Shown: in pieces, positions 10,074 through 18,821 of the stretch | How positions within the stretch are numbered: the first letter of the stretch is position 1 | How the letters are laid out: every line of letters starts with the position of its first letter | Assembly: GCA_964019655.1 (NCBI GenBank) | Contig: CAXHTR010000006.1 | Location: 558,001-622,000, forward strand | Length of the DNA stretch: 64,000 nt | Source: Perkinsela sp. pyNocScin1 | Taxonomy: Eukaryota > Euglenozoa > Kinetoplastea > Prokinetoplastida > Perkinselidae | Reading direction: 5' to 3' | Notes under the pieces: model-generated | Databases searched by the model: none | What the model saw: only the letters and a program-made list of their open reading frames with translations | What the model was told of the DNA's origin: nothing | Program-made: the position numbers and the translations under genes

Positions 10074-10975
10074 TTACATGAAATCTTCGGACTCGTTTTC
10101 GGAGATTTCTCCTCTGAGATAGAACGGCTCAAAAAAACTCTGCTTTCCTTTTTCGTCTAAGACGCGCGTGATCTTCGTGTTGCGGAGGTCAACCCCTGTC
10201 GTGCATATAAGCCTCGCCGTCCCACTAAAATCGTTCCCATTCGCCCATATTTTGTGTTCGTTCTCATCTTCTGTGAGCGAAATTTCTCCTGAGAATTTAT
10301 TGTTTGAAAGGTACAGCTTGAGAAGGTTACCCGGGACTTTGTCAAAGACGAGCGTCCCCGAAAATTCGTTTTCTTCGAGGTGCAGGCGCTCGAGGGTCCC
10401 TGGGAGTTTCTCGAGGGATATACTTCCGTGAAATTTGTTTCTATCGAGCCAAAGGAGTGAAAGCTTGGGAGGTAGCGCAGTCAGGTCACACGTCCCTGTA
10501 AAAAAGTTCTTGCTGAGGCGCATCTCCTCCAGAGATTCTGGCATTCCAACGAGCACGCAGGACCCCTCAAAAGCGCTATTGGCAACAGAGAAGAGCTTGA
10601 GCGCTTTTGGCAGGCTGGGAAAATCGATAGTCCCGCTGCACCCTTGGTGCATGAGAAAAAACGTTTCCAGCTTCTTCGGAAGCAGCGAAGCGTCGAGTGT
10701 GCCAACGACGCGCTCTGGCTTGGGTGAAAAGTGGAGCTCATGGCCAATAATACGAGCTATTCGAACATTTGGTGGTAAAAAGTCGAGATCGAGCTCGCCA
10801 TCCGTAAGCATCTCGGGCATTTCAAGCTCCACGACATTTTCTTTGGAGTCACACTTTACGCCTCTCCACTCACAGGTGTCCAGGAAGTCGCCGTTCTCAT
10901 CGAGGAAGTATGCGCGTACGTAATCCTCGTCAAGGTCGCCGAAAACCTTTTCCATTCGGGCTTGATCGGCGGCTT
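10074..10975 (-). pseudogene. LRR gene with its 5' end replaced by a transposon
   Basis: A clean family frame from about 10975 down to the stop at 10074 holds DQARMEKVFGDLDEDYVRAY, the cap DTCEWRGVKCDSKENVV, seven repeats (FTGTCDLTALPPKLSLLWLD; FSGTLVFDKVPGNLLKLYLS) and the tail TKITRVLDEKGK. The leader and first codons are absent. Beyond 'EAADQ' the frame runs on antisense through a mariner-type transposase. The frame happens to stay open to 11651, making a 525-residue chimeric ORF whose first ~220 residues are transposon antisense. The LRR part itself has no lesion, so the insertion is probably fairly recent. Confidence 0.7.
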
Positions 10976-11726
10976 CGGGGAGAGGCGGCTTTCGTACGCC
11001 GGAGACCACAAAGATGATAATCCTGAGGGGATTTACTTTATCGACGAGAGCATTGTCAGATGCACTCACCGCAAGAAGAGGCAACTTTGCAAGAAGGGAC
11101 AAGCTCCTACCCCCCATGAGCAAACGCGGTACACCGCTCAATGTCACGTGCTCGGGGTCATTGGTCATGGGGGATTTCGAGTTTTTGTCAATGTGACAGA
11201 GCTCCTCGCAGAAAAGAGAAAGGAAAGATTGGAGGCCCTGAAGAGAAGGCGCGAGCAGCAAAATGGCGGTGCAGCAGAGGCCGAAAATGATAACTTCAAG
11301 TACGGTTTTCGGGCCGTGGACTATCAAAAAGTCCTTGATGCTCACATCATTGCTCCCATTCGAGAGCATAAGAGACGGATCAACGATGGCAGGCGCCCTG
11401 AAGACCGAGTTGAACCCGTCCTTGTTCAAGATCGCGCCCCAAGTCACTGGGCGAAGGACACTCTCGACTACCTCGAGGACGCTGGGGTGAGGATCCATCA
11501 CCACTGGCCGCGGTACAGTCCAGATCTGAACCCCATAGAGAATGTTTGGGGGTGGCTTGTTGTCGACCTCGCCACCGAGCTCTATGAGCATCGGCAAAAC
11601 ACTGCTGAAAACTGTCGGAAGGTCTGGGAGATCGTTTCGGCCAAATTCCATAGCTTCTTAGATCAGCGCATCAGTGGAAAACTTCCCCCGCCGTTTGCGG
11701 CAGGTCATCGATGCTGCAGGGGCTAA
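10962..11726 (+). mobile_element. Tc1/mariner-type transposase, 5'-truncated copy inserted in LRR gene
   Basis: The plus-strand frame encodes the DDE_3 catalytic domain of Tc1/mariner/IS630 transposases. It has GIYFIDESIV (first Asp), VLVQDRAPSHWAK (second Asp) and HWPRYSPDLNPIENVWGWL (Glu); the second Asp and the Glu are separated by 35 residues. This signature is diagnostic for the superfamily. The N-terminal helix-turn-helix half is missing and the frame opens with TTG inside former LRR sequence, so the copy is dead. Transposon sequence starts near 10975. Just after the stop lies TGACCCC ... GGGGTCA (11737-11743 and 11754-11760), which may belong to the right terminal repeat. Confidence 0.75.
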
Positions 11727-11736
11727 GCTCTAGTAC

Positions 11737-11760
11737 TGACCCCGGGGAAAATAGGGGTCA
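11737..11760. repeat. short inverted repeat at right edge of the mariner copy
   Basis: TGACCCC at 11737-11743 and its reverse complement GGGGTCA at 11754-11760, ten bases apart, directly downstream of the transposase stop. Could be part of the element's end or a small hairpin. No matching left end was found because that side is deleted. Confidence 0.35.
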
Positions 11761-11888
11761 AAAACAGGCACATTTTTTCATACAGAGTCAACCATAACAG
11801 ATATGAGAGTAATTTTAGTTGATTAGACTATCTACGCGTCGAGATCTCTCAAATGCCGCCCTTTTTACCTTCATATCTGAAAGTATGT

Positions 11889-12297
11889 TCAAATGGCATC
11901 TTGTCCAACTGCTTTGAAAACTAGTGAAAGGCACTTGAGGGCCCGCGGGAGTTCAGCGGACTCCCATGGACACACTGTCTCAATGTTGTTGAAATGGCCA
12001 AATTCCAGCGAACTCGGCAGCCACCGCATGTCAACCTTATGTCCACGGAGTACGCTGGCATTCGTGTCAAGAGTCGTCACCGCTCCGTCTGTGCACATCA
12101 GCCCGCGCCATTGACACACATCATCGAGGTTCTGTGCGGTCGCTGGAACGAGGAGTGCTTGCTGAAGGGGAGTCCATTGCCCGTACTCGCTCCGGAAATT
12201 ACTCGCTCAGAATGAGCGCTTGCTGGTGATCATGGAACTCATAGTGTCGTGTGTGGGCTGGGCCATCAGCACATAAAGCGAATGCGATGAGCGACAT
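11889..12297 (-). pseudogene. LRR pseudogene, N-terminal third
   Basis: From ATG 12297 the frame gives a leader (MSLIAFALCADGPAHTRHYE) and stops after about 32 codons. One shift near 12200 restores a frame with WTPLQQALLVPATAQNLDD, the cap VCQWRGLMCTDGAVTTL and ELPRALKCLSLVF before ending at 11889. Order and spacing match the gene at 1-470, so it is a truncated, frameshifted copy of that branch. The codon at 12117-12119 is GTG, not a true start. Confidence 0.55.
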
Positions 12298-12462
12298 TGG
12301 TAATTACAGGTAGAACGTGGAAAATGTTTCAATGAGCGCCAATGTGAATGATTAAAAGGCGCTATTTCCTTAAAGAGTTAAATTATATATAGTTTAGTTT
12401 TATAAGTATAGTTTTGGCGTACTCGCTGGACTGTATGCCATGAGGTACATGCTTTTTCGAAG

Positions 12463-13251
12463 TCAACCCAAAAACTCATCTGCGCGTTCATGGGGCTCAC
12501 CGTTCTCATTGACCACAGCACGTATCGCATTATCGTGAAGGCGAACTTCGCATCCGACCGTGCTGTGCACAGTAGCAACACCTTCAAGTTGGTTGCTTTC
12601 GACGGAGAATCGCCCTACGCTGCGTAGACGCTGCGGGGCATTTATAAGGGAAAACTCTCCTGTGAGCGCGTTGTGTTGAAATTGGAGGACGATCATATTC
12701 TTCGGCAGATTTTCGAGGGAGACGCCCCCTGTGAAAGAATTATACCCAGCGTGAAGAATTTTGAGATTTTCAGGTAGTGCTGTTAAGTCAACACTTCCTG
12801 AGAAAGAATTTCGTTGAATGTCAAAGTAGCCTAATTCATGAGGTAAATTTCTGAAATCCACTTCCCCATGAAGTCTGTTCTCGTGTAAGTCAATGAACCT
12901 GAGGCTGTGCGGGAGAGCTTTGGTTTGAAGAGTTCCTTCCAACATTGTGTCAGAAACTGTGAGCTTGGCGGTTTGTCGAGGAACAAAGTCGAGAGAAACC
13001 GTCCCTTTTGCCCGAACAAGACCGATCAATCTTCGTATACATATCTCATCCACGATTCCACGTACTTCAAAGCTAACGTACCTCCAATCTTCAATTTCAC
13101 GAAAAGAACCATCGAGAGTTTTCCATGTTTGTAAGCACTCCTCGTTAAAAGCAGAGACAAAAAGCTCCATCATTGCTTGGTCACTTAGCGACTGTAAATC
13201 AACGCGCCCTACCGCACAATCGGCTGCTATGAGATAAAGATGAGAATTCAT
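12463..13251 (-). CDS. LRR protein, 262 aa
   Basis: Complete frame, ATG 13251 to TGA 12463-12465. Short leader (MNSHLYLIAADCAVGRVD), LSDQAMMELF, a degenerate cap (EDWRYVSFEVRGIVDEI, lacking the usual cysteines), then six repeats (FSGSVDLTALPENLKILHAG) and the tail NAIRAVVNENGEPHE. Loss of both cap cysteines is unusual within the family. It is the last LRR gene before the transposase array. Function unknown. Confidence 0.8.
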   Translation of the reverse strand: MNSHLYLIAADCAVGRVDLQSLSDQAMMELFVSAFNEECLQTWKTLDGSFREIEDWRYVSFEVRGIVDEICIRRLIGLVRAKGTVSLDFVPRQTAKLTVSDTMLEGTLQTKALPHSLRFIDLHENRLHGEVDFRNLPHELGYFDIQRNSFSGSVDLTALPENLKILHAGYNSFTGGVSLENLPKNMIVLQFQHNALTGEFSLINAPQRLRSVGRFSVESNQLEGVATVHSTVGCEVRLHDNAIRAVVNENGEPHERADEFLG

Positions 13252-13574
13252 AATTACGAATCAACAATACTGATAAGAGAAATAAGTCTACAAGCTGTCG
13301 GGGCTTTCTTTAAGCTAGGTAATAAACTACTAGCCGTAGAGATCGTATACATGGCGCAAATCATAGATTAATAAAAATCATACTTGAATGGCATGTTATC
13401 TCCTATCTCTAGTCATTTCTCCTGATATATGATTGAAAATTAGAATTGTATTGTATCCCTTGATCTTACGTATATCAGCTTGGCGATATTACGCTTGATT
13501 CGACAGTGAGACCTTGGAATGAGTCTAGTTATCCTCAGCCCAGCTTTAATCTTAATGGTAAGTAGGTTGAGGCA
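13252..13574. other. spacer between LRR cluster and array
   Basis: About 320 bases without a recognisable gene; marks the border between the LRR cluster and the transposase-derived array. Confidence 0.3.
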
Positions 13575-13895
13575 GTGCTGAATACGAACGGTGTGAGCAG
13601 CCTGTGGGAACAGGCAATACTCGCGCTTAATAATTTTGAGCGTTATTCTGCCGATGACAAACTCTACTTGTCGTTTTATAGAATGATGAGTAGAATTTGC
13701 GGTCTTTCAATACTCTGTAGCGATTTTGAGTCTTATTACCATAAGACTGGCTTTGTACGCCAGAGTGTGGCCGAGTCTTCTTTGGCATGCATAGGGCGCC
13801 TCTGGAACACTCAGAAAAAACAAACGCGAACGTCACAGAATGCTCAGGTACCGAAGCACGATTTATCTATCGCCTTCGCCCGAAACGAATGTTGA
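13575..13895 (+). other. unrecognised open frame, 106 codons, GTG start
   Basis: Open frame starting at GTG with fairly balanced composition (contains LYLSFYRMMSRICGLSIL). I find no relative elsewhere in the window and no motif. It directly precedes sequence shared with the start of the H family at 23.5 kb, so it could be unrelated leftover sequence. Weak. Confidence 0.2.
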
Positions 13896-14009
13896 TCGCC
13901 CGTATCTTCCGAAATCGCTAGGACGAGCACCAGAGAGTCTCTGACGCAGAACACGGACTCTCTAGCTTTTGCAGCTGTTCCGGAGCCAATTTCGAAGCAT
14001 ACAGCGCTT

Positions 14010-14140
14010 TTTGTAATCCTCGGAGCCTCATTTGGGCTCTCCACCTTCATTGACACTTTCTATGCCTGTGAAGGAAGAACTACCGAACGATGCTTGTGCA
14101 ACCCCGCCGGATCGAAATTCAGCTTCGCCATCTTAGAGCG
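14010..14140 (+). repeat. 5' end of H/A-type element (copy at 23530-23650)
   Basis: Sequence 'CCTCGGAGCCTCATTTGGGC' and the short frame from ATG 14062 (MPVKEELPNDACATPPDRNS) recur at 23531-23640, where the homologous frame reads MPVEEE, then TAA, then PNDAPESPPDPNSD. It marks the acidic N-terminus of the element's protein. The frame stops after 24 codons here. Confidence 0.45.
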
Positions 14141-14320
14141 ATGTTGACCTGTATGTTGAAATGAGATTAAAAGGCCCAGCCAGGACGCGGAGGTACTACT
14201 AATACTACTTAAAATAGTTTTAGTACTAACAGTACAATGGAGTTACAAGCGAGACGTGCAGCCAATTACAGAGAGCTCTCGCTTAAATTGAGCAGATTGA
14301 AATAACACATATGCATTTAT

Positions 14321-14949
14321 AGAGATTCATACAGGCGCCAAGAGCGCAGAGAAAAAGGCACGAACAGTTTAGGAAAGTAATCCTTAGGGCTCGGTTTCAG
14401 CGTGCGTGGAGCCAGTGGTCTTTCAAGACAGTGCTGGTAAAGATTGATCGTCCACGCACGCGCAACGACAAGTTCGCATGCCTGAAAGCGATGATCGCAA
14501 AGAGACTCGGCAAGAATTTCCGCCGCCCGTTCTCACGCGAAGAGGTTAGCAAGGGGCTTGCGCAAGCAAAGCCGAACGGTAGCATTGCACCGGCTTTGTT
14601 CCTGCAAATCAAGGGCGCTTTGCTATTTCACATAGCAGAGGTGCTCGAACGAGGTGACCACGATGAGATCGTACGGGAGCTGAATAAACTCACTCAGGAG
14701 CTTCGTTGCGTTTCGAATCCGCGCATGTATGAGAGCATGCGCGTCGAGGGCTCGACACGGCAGGCGGGCAAGCCGCCAAGAAATAAATCGTCGAACCATA
14801 AGGTGCTCAGCCGCATAGATAGGGGAGTGATCAGGAGCTGCTATTTTCCTGGGTACGACCTGAGTCAGGCTTTGGAGCTAGTGAGAAGCAATCCAAAGAA
14901 GAAATATAAGGGTCGCTACAAGTGGTCAGGAAAGATCACGCATGAATGA
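14321..14949 (+). pseudogene. A-family transposase N-terminal ORF (helical module)
   Basis: Frame open from about 14321 to TGA at 14947-14949 without an ATG near its beginning; the first start-like codon is GTG 14431. Motif WSQWSFKTVLVKIDRPRTRN is followed by a helical segment (FSREEVSKGLAQAKPNGSIA; ALLFHIAEVLERGDHDEIV) and a basic tail. Homologous to 42200-42900 (MLTREEVSQELTEAYPHG; ALTFQLGEVLRREDFEE), so it is one module of a composite gene. The same WSFKTVL segment is fused straight to the H-family block at 23930 and 28625, showing deletions of this part there. Probably the accessory N-terminus of an IS30-like transposase; function of the module unknown. Confidence 0.45.
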
Positions 14950-15015
14950 ATCGCGGCCCAAGGCACTCTCTGTCGAAACGACGGGTCAACGTGCAATAAA
15001 TCCAGAATACAGAGA

Positions 15016-15342
15016 GTGCTAAAGGACTGGGAGAACAACGAGAAGAACATCGGTGGAAAAATGATTTATGATCCGATTGTCATGCAGGAAGCTGCCGACA
15101 AAGACGCCAAAGAAGCGAAAAAGCCGGGAGCAAAAAAGAAGCTTGACCCGAAGAAAGTCCCGAAGCTTATATTCGAGATTCAGTTTTGTCTTTTCTGCGG
15201 AAACGGAACGAGGTCTACAGCAAGTGCCATACGCAAAGAGAATGGCACAATCAGAGTAATGGGAGAAACGTCCGTCAAAGAGTATATCAATGGCGATGCC
15301 ACGCAGGAGGGTGACACCGGCGCACAAGATAACGTAGAGTAA
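15016..15342 (+). pseudogene. A-family transposase middle module (SPEQ/ETIY-like)
   Basis: Continues the previous module. RVLKDWENNEKNIGGKMIYD is followed by a Lys-rich stretch and then TASAIRKENG ... GETSVKEYI, which aligns with the 'SPEQIAxxL ... ShETIYrYI' region of IS30 transposases and with ESLRKEYDCDKVAKRTIID at 17030 and TLREIHDDSEKTIREFIDA at 43060. No ATG at the start (GTG), and a stop separates it from the preceding ORF, so the gene is broken. Confidence 0.45.
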
Positions 15343-15673
15343 GCCTAAGAATATGCGCTGTTGGAAGGCCAATTAGCCAAAGGGGAGTCAAGCGCTCATC
15401 TGCGAAAGCTTGGGAGGTGGAGTACAACGATTGGCACGATGACGCAACACTTTTGCGCGAAGAAAGAACCACATCACCTTGACTACGTGAATGTGTCCTA
15501 TGGCCCTTGCGTACAAAAGCTGCGATCTTTCCCGACCTGCAGTTTGCACGAGACCTTGACCGTCTCCACGACTGCGCAAGCGCATGCATGGGTCGATAGC
15601 CTGGGAGGGCTCCCAACTGATTGCCAGGGGCCACGCAAGACGACGAAGGTTCTTCTCCCTTTTGTAACATCGA

Positions 15674-16201
15674 ATGGTTGTGTGGCTCGGGCTTGAGGCA
15701 CAGTTGCTGAATTTTATCGAACTCCTTGGTAATCTTGACTGGGACGCATCACTGCTCGGAAACTGGGAGGTCGACACTGCCCATGGGGCTGAGGACTCAG
15801 GAACATTCATCATTGCTGTGGAAAAGATCTCGCATAGTGCTATCGCCAAGTTTCTCGGCGGTAAATCGAGCACGATCGTACTGTCAGCTCTTGTCGAAGC
15901 GTTGCTTCCATTCAAAGTTCGAAGCATCAGGTTTGACAACGGTCCTGAGAACGCCGAATATAATATTCTTATCGCAGCATTCGGCAGTGATGTTGCCTTT
16001 TGCCAACCTCGCTCGCCACGAGAGAAAGCGCAAGTCGAGGAGCGTATAAAAAAGGTTCGTGAAGCCGTGGGCAGATGTACCAGCTTCCTCGGTTTCCATC
16101 AGTGGGAACTCGACAAGATCACAGACCACTTCGATGATAAACCTATGGAAATTTTGCGGGACCGCGAGACAGGACAGTGGCTACCCCTCACGCACATTTG
16201 A
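15674..16201 (+). CDS. divergent IS30-like DDE domain ORF, 175 aa (H family)
   Basis: ATG 15674 to stop at 16201. It carries a full acidic triad: D34 in NWEVDTAHG, D88 in RSIRFDNGPENAEY, E122 in REKAQVEERIKKVRE. Spacing is 53 residues between the Asps and 33 to the Glu, matching the intact B-family domain at 27534-28256 (53 and 32). WEVD replaces the usual HWEGD. The RFDNGPENA and PREKAQVEERIKK motifs are far from any bacterial IS30 I can recall, so this is a separate clade. The ORF lacks a DNA-binding domain. Upstream parts survive as broken frames, so it is either a remnant that happens to be open or the catalytic ORF of a split element. Copies at 24.4 kb and 29.1 kb are broken. Confidence 0.55.
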   Translation: MVVWLGLEAQLLNFIELLGNLDWDASLLGNWEVDTAHGAEDSGTFIIAVEKISHSAIAKFLGGKSSTIVLSALVEALLPFKVRSIRFDNGPENAEYNILIAAFGSDVAFCQPRSPREKAQVEERIKKVREAVGRCTSFLGFHQWELDKITDHFDDKPMEILRDRETGQWLPLTHI

Positions 16202-16409
16202 ATGCTGTACGGGAGAATCGGTCTGACGCAGAGATCGCCATAATCCGTCAACGCGTGCGCGAGTGGAGAGAGCAACGCGCAGAGGAGCGGAATCGTGCGA
16301 TTGAAGCTCGGGAGAATCGAGAGCGAAACTTTGCTAATCGAGCGAACCCCCATCGCTGCGCTCGGCACTGGCATTGGATGGCAATTCGATTCACCATACA
16401 GGCGCTGGA

Positions 16410-16620
16410 TTGCGCATATGCTACGACGTAAAAAAAACATGCCTAGTAATTGCGCGTGCCATCGAGCGCGGCCCTTCAGCCGTAGCCATGGAAATCGCGG
16501 TGAATACCGTTGGGGGCAGAGCGTACAACGCTGTGATAGCCGGAGTTAAATTATTCCCTTCATACACTCGACTGCTTTGTCTTCAGCGTGGTTGTTTAAA
16601 TTCTTGCTTTTAATCACGAA
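16410..16620 (+). pseudogene. IS30-type helix-turn-helix remnant
   Basis: A plus-strand frame contains CLVIARAIERGPSAVAMEI and GGRAYNAVIAGVKL, matching the IS30 N-terminal pattern 'IAxxLxRxxSxVxxEIxxN ... YxAxxA'. Its copy at 29800-29960 reads CLTIAYAIGHSPSGVATEIA and the same GGRAYNAVIAGVEL. The frame closes before the next module (16801), so this is the decayed start of the K-family gene. Confidence 0.45.
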
Positions 16621-16800
16621 AATCCGAATTCGTTTAGCAGCACAGCATTTATCTGATGTGAAAACCCTTCAGTTCAATCATTCATGTATATTCTAGCTCA
16701 GGCGGAAGAAAGACGACCTACGAGTACCATGGTCGCGTGAACAATCATCTGATTGGTAAAATGGTGGCTCATCAGCGCAACGACGGCTCAAAACCTTTAA

Positions 16801-17355
16801 ATGAATCAGTTCTCCGCAGAGCTGGAGCGGTGGAAAAAGTACCCAGATAACCATGATGGCGAGCGGTTGTACAACCCTCGTAAGATGCAAGAGCGCGCGG
16901 AAACGAAGGAGAAAAGCGAAGCGAAAGCTGCGGCTGAGATAAGATCCTGGATGTGGAAGATGGCCCCGAAGCGAGTGACGCAGCTTCAATTTCTTCTATT
17001 CACTCGAAATAGTCCTGAGCAATCTGCGGAGAGTTTGCGGAAAGAGTACGACTGTGATAAAGTGGCGAAACGAACGATAATAGACCTCATCGACACCGAG
17101 GCAGAATAAGGTTCTATCTACCACCGTCTCCAGCACCATGAAGGAAAGCTGTGTCGCTTCCAATACCGATGCGCTTATCTATTGAAAGACTGGGAGGGGC
17201 GGTGCAAAGATTGGCCCTATAGTGCGAAGCATCAGCTTCACGCGCAAGCGGTGCCACATCATCCGGGGCGAATGAATGTGGCTGATGGCCCTTCTGTCAC
17301 CAGGCCAATCTCTGGTATGACCAGTACGATGAGTCATGACTGGCGATTCAAATAA
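16801..17355 (+). pseudogene. K-family IS30-like gene, copy 1
   Basis: ATG 16801 opens a basic protein with NSPEQSAESLRKEYDC, RTIIDLIDTEAE, a TAA at 17107-17109, and then, in the same frame, GSIYHRLQHHEGKLCR and LLKDWEGRCKDWPYSAKHQL ending at 17355. This is the IS30 middle module followed by the WEG strand where the catalytic domain should start. After WEG the sequence departs from the DDE fold (KDWPYSAKHQLHAQAVPHH), and the first Asp is not in the usual place. Copies are at 30170-30950, 40262-40460 and 41600-41850. A single stop breaks this copy. Confidence 0.5.
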
Positions 17356-17534
17356 TCTCATAAGCCCAGCTAGAAATCAGACTCCTCGTGATACAGAAGT
17401 TCCGCCCGACATTTGTGACGCGAAACCAGATAAAGTCGACGATGGCTCACCTCGTGATGCTGAAGTTCCGTGAATTATCTTCGACAATATTAAAAGCTAA
17501 ATGAGGAATTTTTCCTTGAAAAAGGTGCTTTACG

Positions 17535-17918
17535 ATGGCCGTAGATCAAGTACGGCAAGTCATGACTGGGAGATCAGGTGAAAACGACGATGGTTCACCT
17601 CGTGATATCGAAGTTCCGCCAGACGACACCCGCGAGACGCCAGAAGTTGACAGCGCTTCGCCCTGCGATGTCGAAGTTCCGCATGATGTTTCCCGCGATG
17701 TCGAAGTTCCGCATGATGTTTCCCGCGATGTCGAAGTTCCGCATGATGTTTCCCGCGATGTCGAAGTTCCGCATGATGTTTCCCGCGATGTCGAAGTTCC
17801 GCCTGAAAGGCAGAGAAAGAAAAGTAAAAGCAAAGTGACGCAAGGAAATCAAAGAATGCGATCTGTGCCTGAACCATCGAAAGCTGGCGATAAAGTTAAG
17901 CGAAGCAGGCATATCTAG
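17535..17918 (+). CDS. low-complexity repeat protein, 127 aa (paralog at 31339)
   Basis: ATG 17535 (MAVDQVRQVMTGRSGE) to TAG 17916. An acidic N-terminus is followed by four perfect copies of a ten-residue unit (VEVPHDVSRD), then a strongly basic tail (RQRKKSKSKVTQG; GDKVKRSRHI). The paralog at 31339-31827 has the same ends but a different internal repeat. It lies just downstream of K-family sequence in both places and may be the N-terminal part of the next (G-family) transposase gene; the basic tail looks like a nuclear or nucleic-acid-binding signal. Function unknown. Confidence 0.45.
   Translation: MAVDQVRQVMTGRSGENDDGSPRDIEVPPDDTRETPEVDSASPCDVEVPHDVSRDVEVPHDVSRDVEVPHDVSRDVEVPHDVSRDVEVPPERQRKKSKSKVTQGNQRMRSVPEPSKAGDKVKRSRHI
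17671..17802 (+). repeat. 30-bp tandem repeat, four perfect copies plus a partial fifth
   Basis: Units start at 17671, 17701, 17731 and 17761, with a 12-base partial at 17791. Each begins TCGAAGTTCC and ends TCCCGCGATG, in frame in the 127-residue ORF. There are no spacers, so it is not a CRISPR array. Confidence 0.95.
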
Positions 17919-17999
17919 AAGCTTTATAAGTCACCAAAGCAGGTTTTAGTCACATCGCCAGCGCCTAAAAGTGATTTGTTATCGATTTCCAGAGATTTG

Positions 18000-18390
18000 C
18001 CACCGCCGCAGCCCTCTCATGATCTTCTAGATAAGGCTCGCTCTAGACATGAACACACACCGTGGACATCGGTGAGACCACAGCTCGGACTCTCATCGAG
18101 GACGAAAACTTGAAAGATTCCGTCCTTCACCGTCTTCTACAGCATGAGAATAGCTCAAGAAAAGACACTAGATGTGCGCTCGACACTTGATACACTGGGA
18201 GGGTGGGTACAAAGACTGAGTAAAGACTCCTGATGAAGTCAAGAACAAGCAGACCCAGGGGCCTTGGGGGCTCGGCAGAGTCGTCGGGGTTGATGGTGCA
18301 TTAGGATTTCTCAGGATAGGCAGAATCAGGCTTTTTCTGATGAAATTCCGCAGCACGAAATTATAAGAGATGAGACAACTGTGCACTTTG
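18000..18390 (+). pseudogene. G-family IS30-like remnant, copy 1
   Basis: Frame with GETTARTLIEDENLKDSVLH and RLLQHEN is the IS30 middle module. A one-base shift near 18175 leads to CARHLIHWEGGYKD followed by TGA at 18217. The four G copies (18196, 21351, 32655, 43215) all end at this TGA, which stands where K-family members have Trp (KDW). Upstream it is joined directly to the basic-tail segment of the 127-residue ORF by a deletion compared with 20300-21300. Confidence 0.45.
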
Positions 18391-18821
18391 CTGGGCTAGG
18401 AAGCTCAGCTCTCACCGTTCGAGCAGCTAGAACTAGAGTTATTGTCGAATTCTAGAGTAATTGTCGAAGAAATGAAGCTTGGAAAGATCTCTTAGACTAG
18501 GTAAGAAGTTATCACAATGCGTTTCACTGCGTAATTTGCATCTCAAGCAAAAAATGTTCAGAACACAGACCCCACATTTGCAATATACAGCTACTTCAGC
18601 GACTGCTGAACCCACGCTTGAAACAAGGCCGTGCTCTTTCAGACTGGTGAATTTTGATACAGTTCATTGTGCATTATCAGCATTAAAAGTAGGTGATTGC
18701 GTTCACTTTCTTAAAACGAATATATCAAGAAAAAAGTATGAATACTATTACACTTATATTCATCTTATGGTCTGAATTTCTTAAATACTCTCTGTGATTT
18801 ATAACTCCCAAAGCCTTTGTC

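Larger units (their letters stand above)
15400..17060 (+). repeat. H-family repeat block, copy 1
   Basis: This block is repeated at about 28770-30405 (nearly full length) and, in part, at 24050-24820. Shared landmarks include CTTGGGAGGT plus GATTGGCAC at the left, the DDE ORF in the middle, and the segment around ATGTATATTCTAGCTCAGGC on the right. Copies are in the same orientation. Confidence 0.65.

Noticed and set aside
10074-11651. The 525-residue ORF as one genuine protein
   Set aside because: Its first ~220 residues are exactly antisense to a recognisable mariner DDE domain; only residues after about 226 are LRR.
17671-17802. CRISPR-like array of 30-bp repeats
   Set aside because: Units are directly abutting with no spacers and are in frame within an ORF; it is a coding tandem repeat.
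17546-17912. Minus-strand repeat ORFs over the 30-bp repeats (ETSCGTSTSR or RGKHHAELRH units)
   Set aside because: A repeat length of 30 keeps all frames open; these are shadows of the plus-strand repeat ORF.
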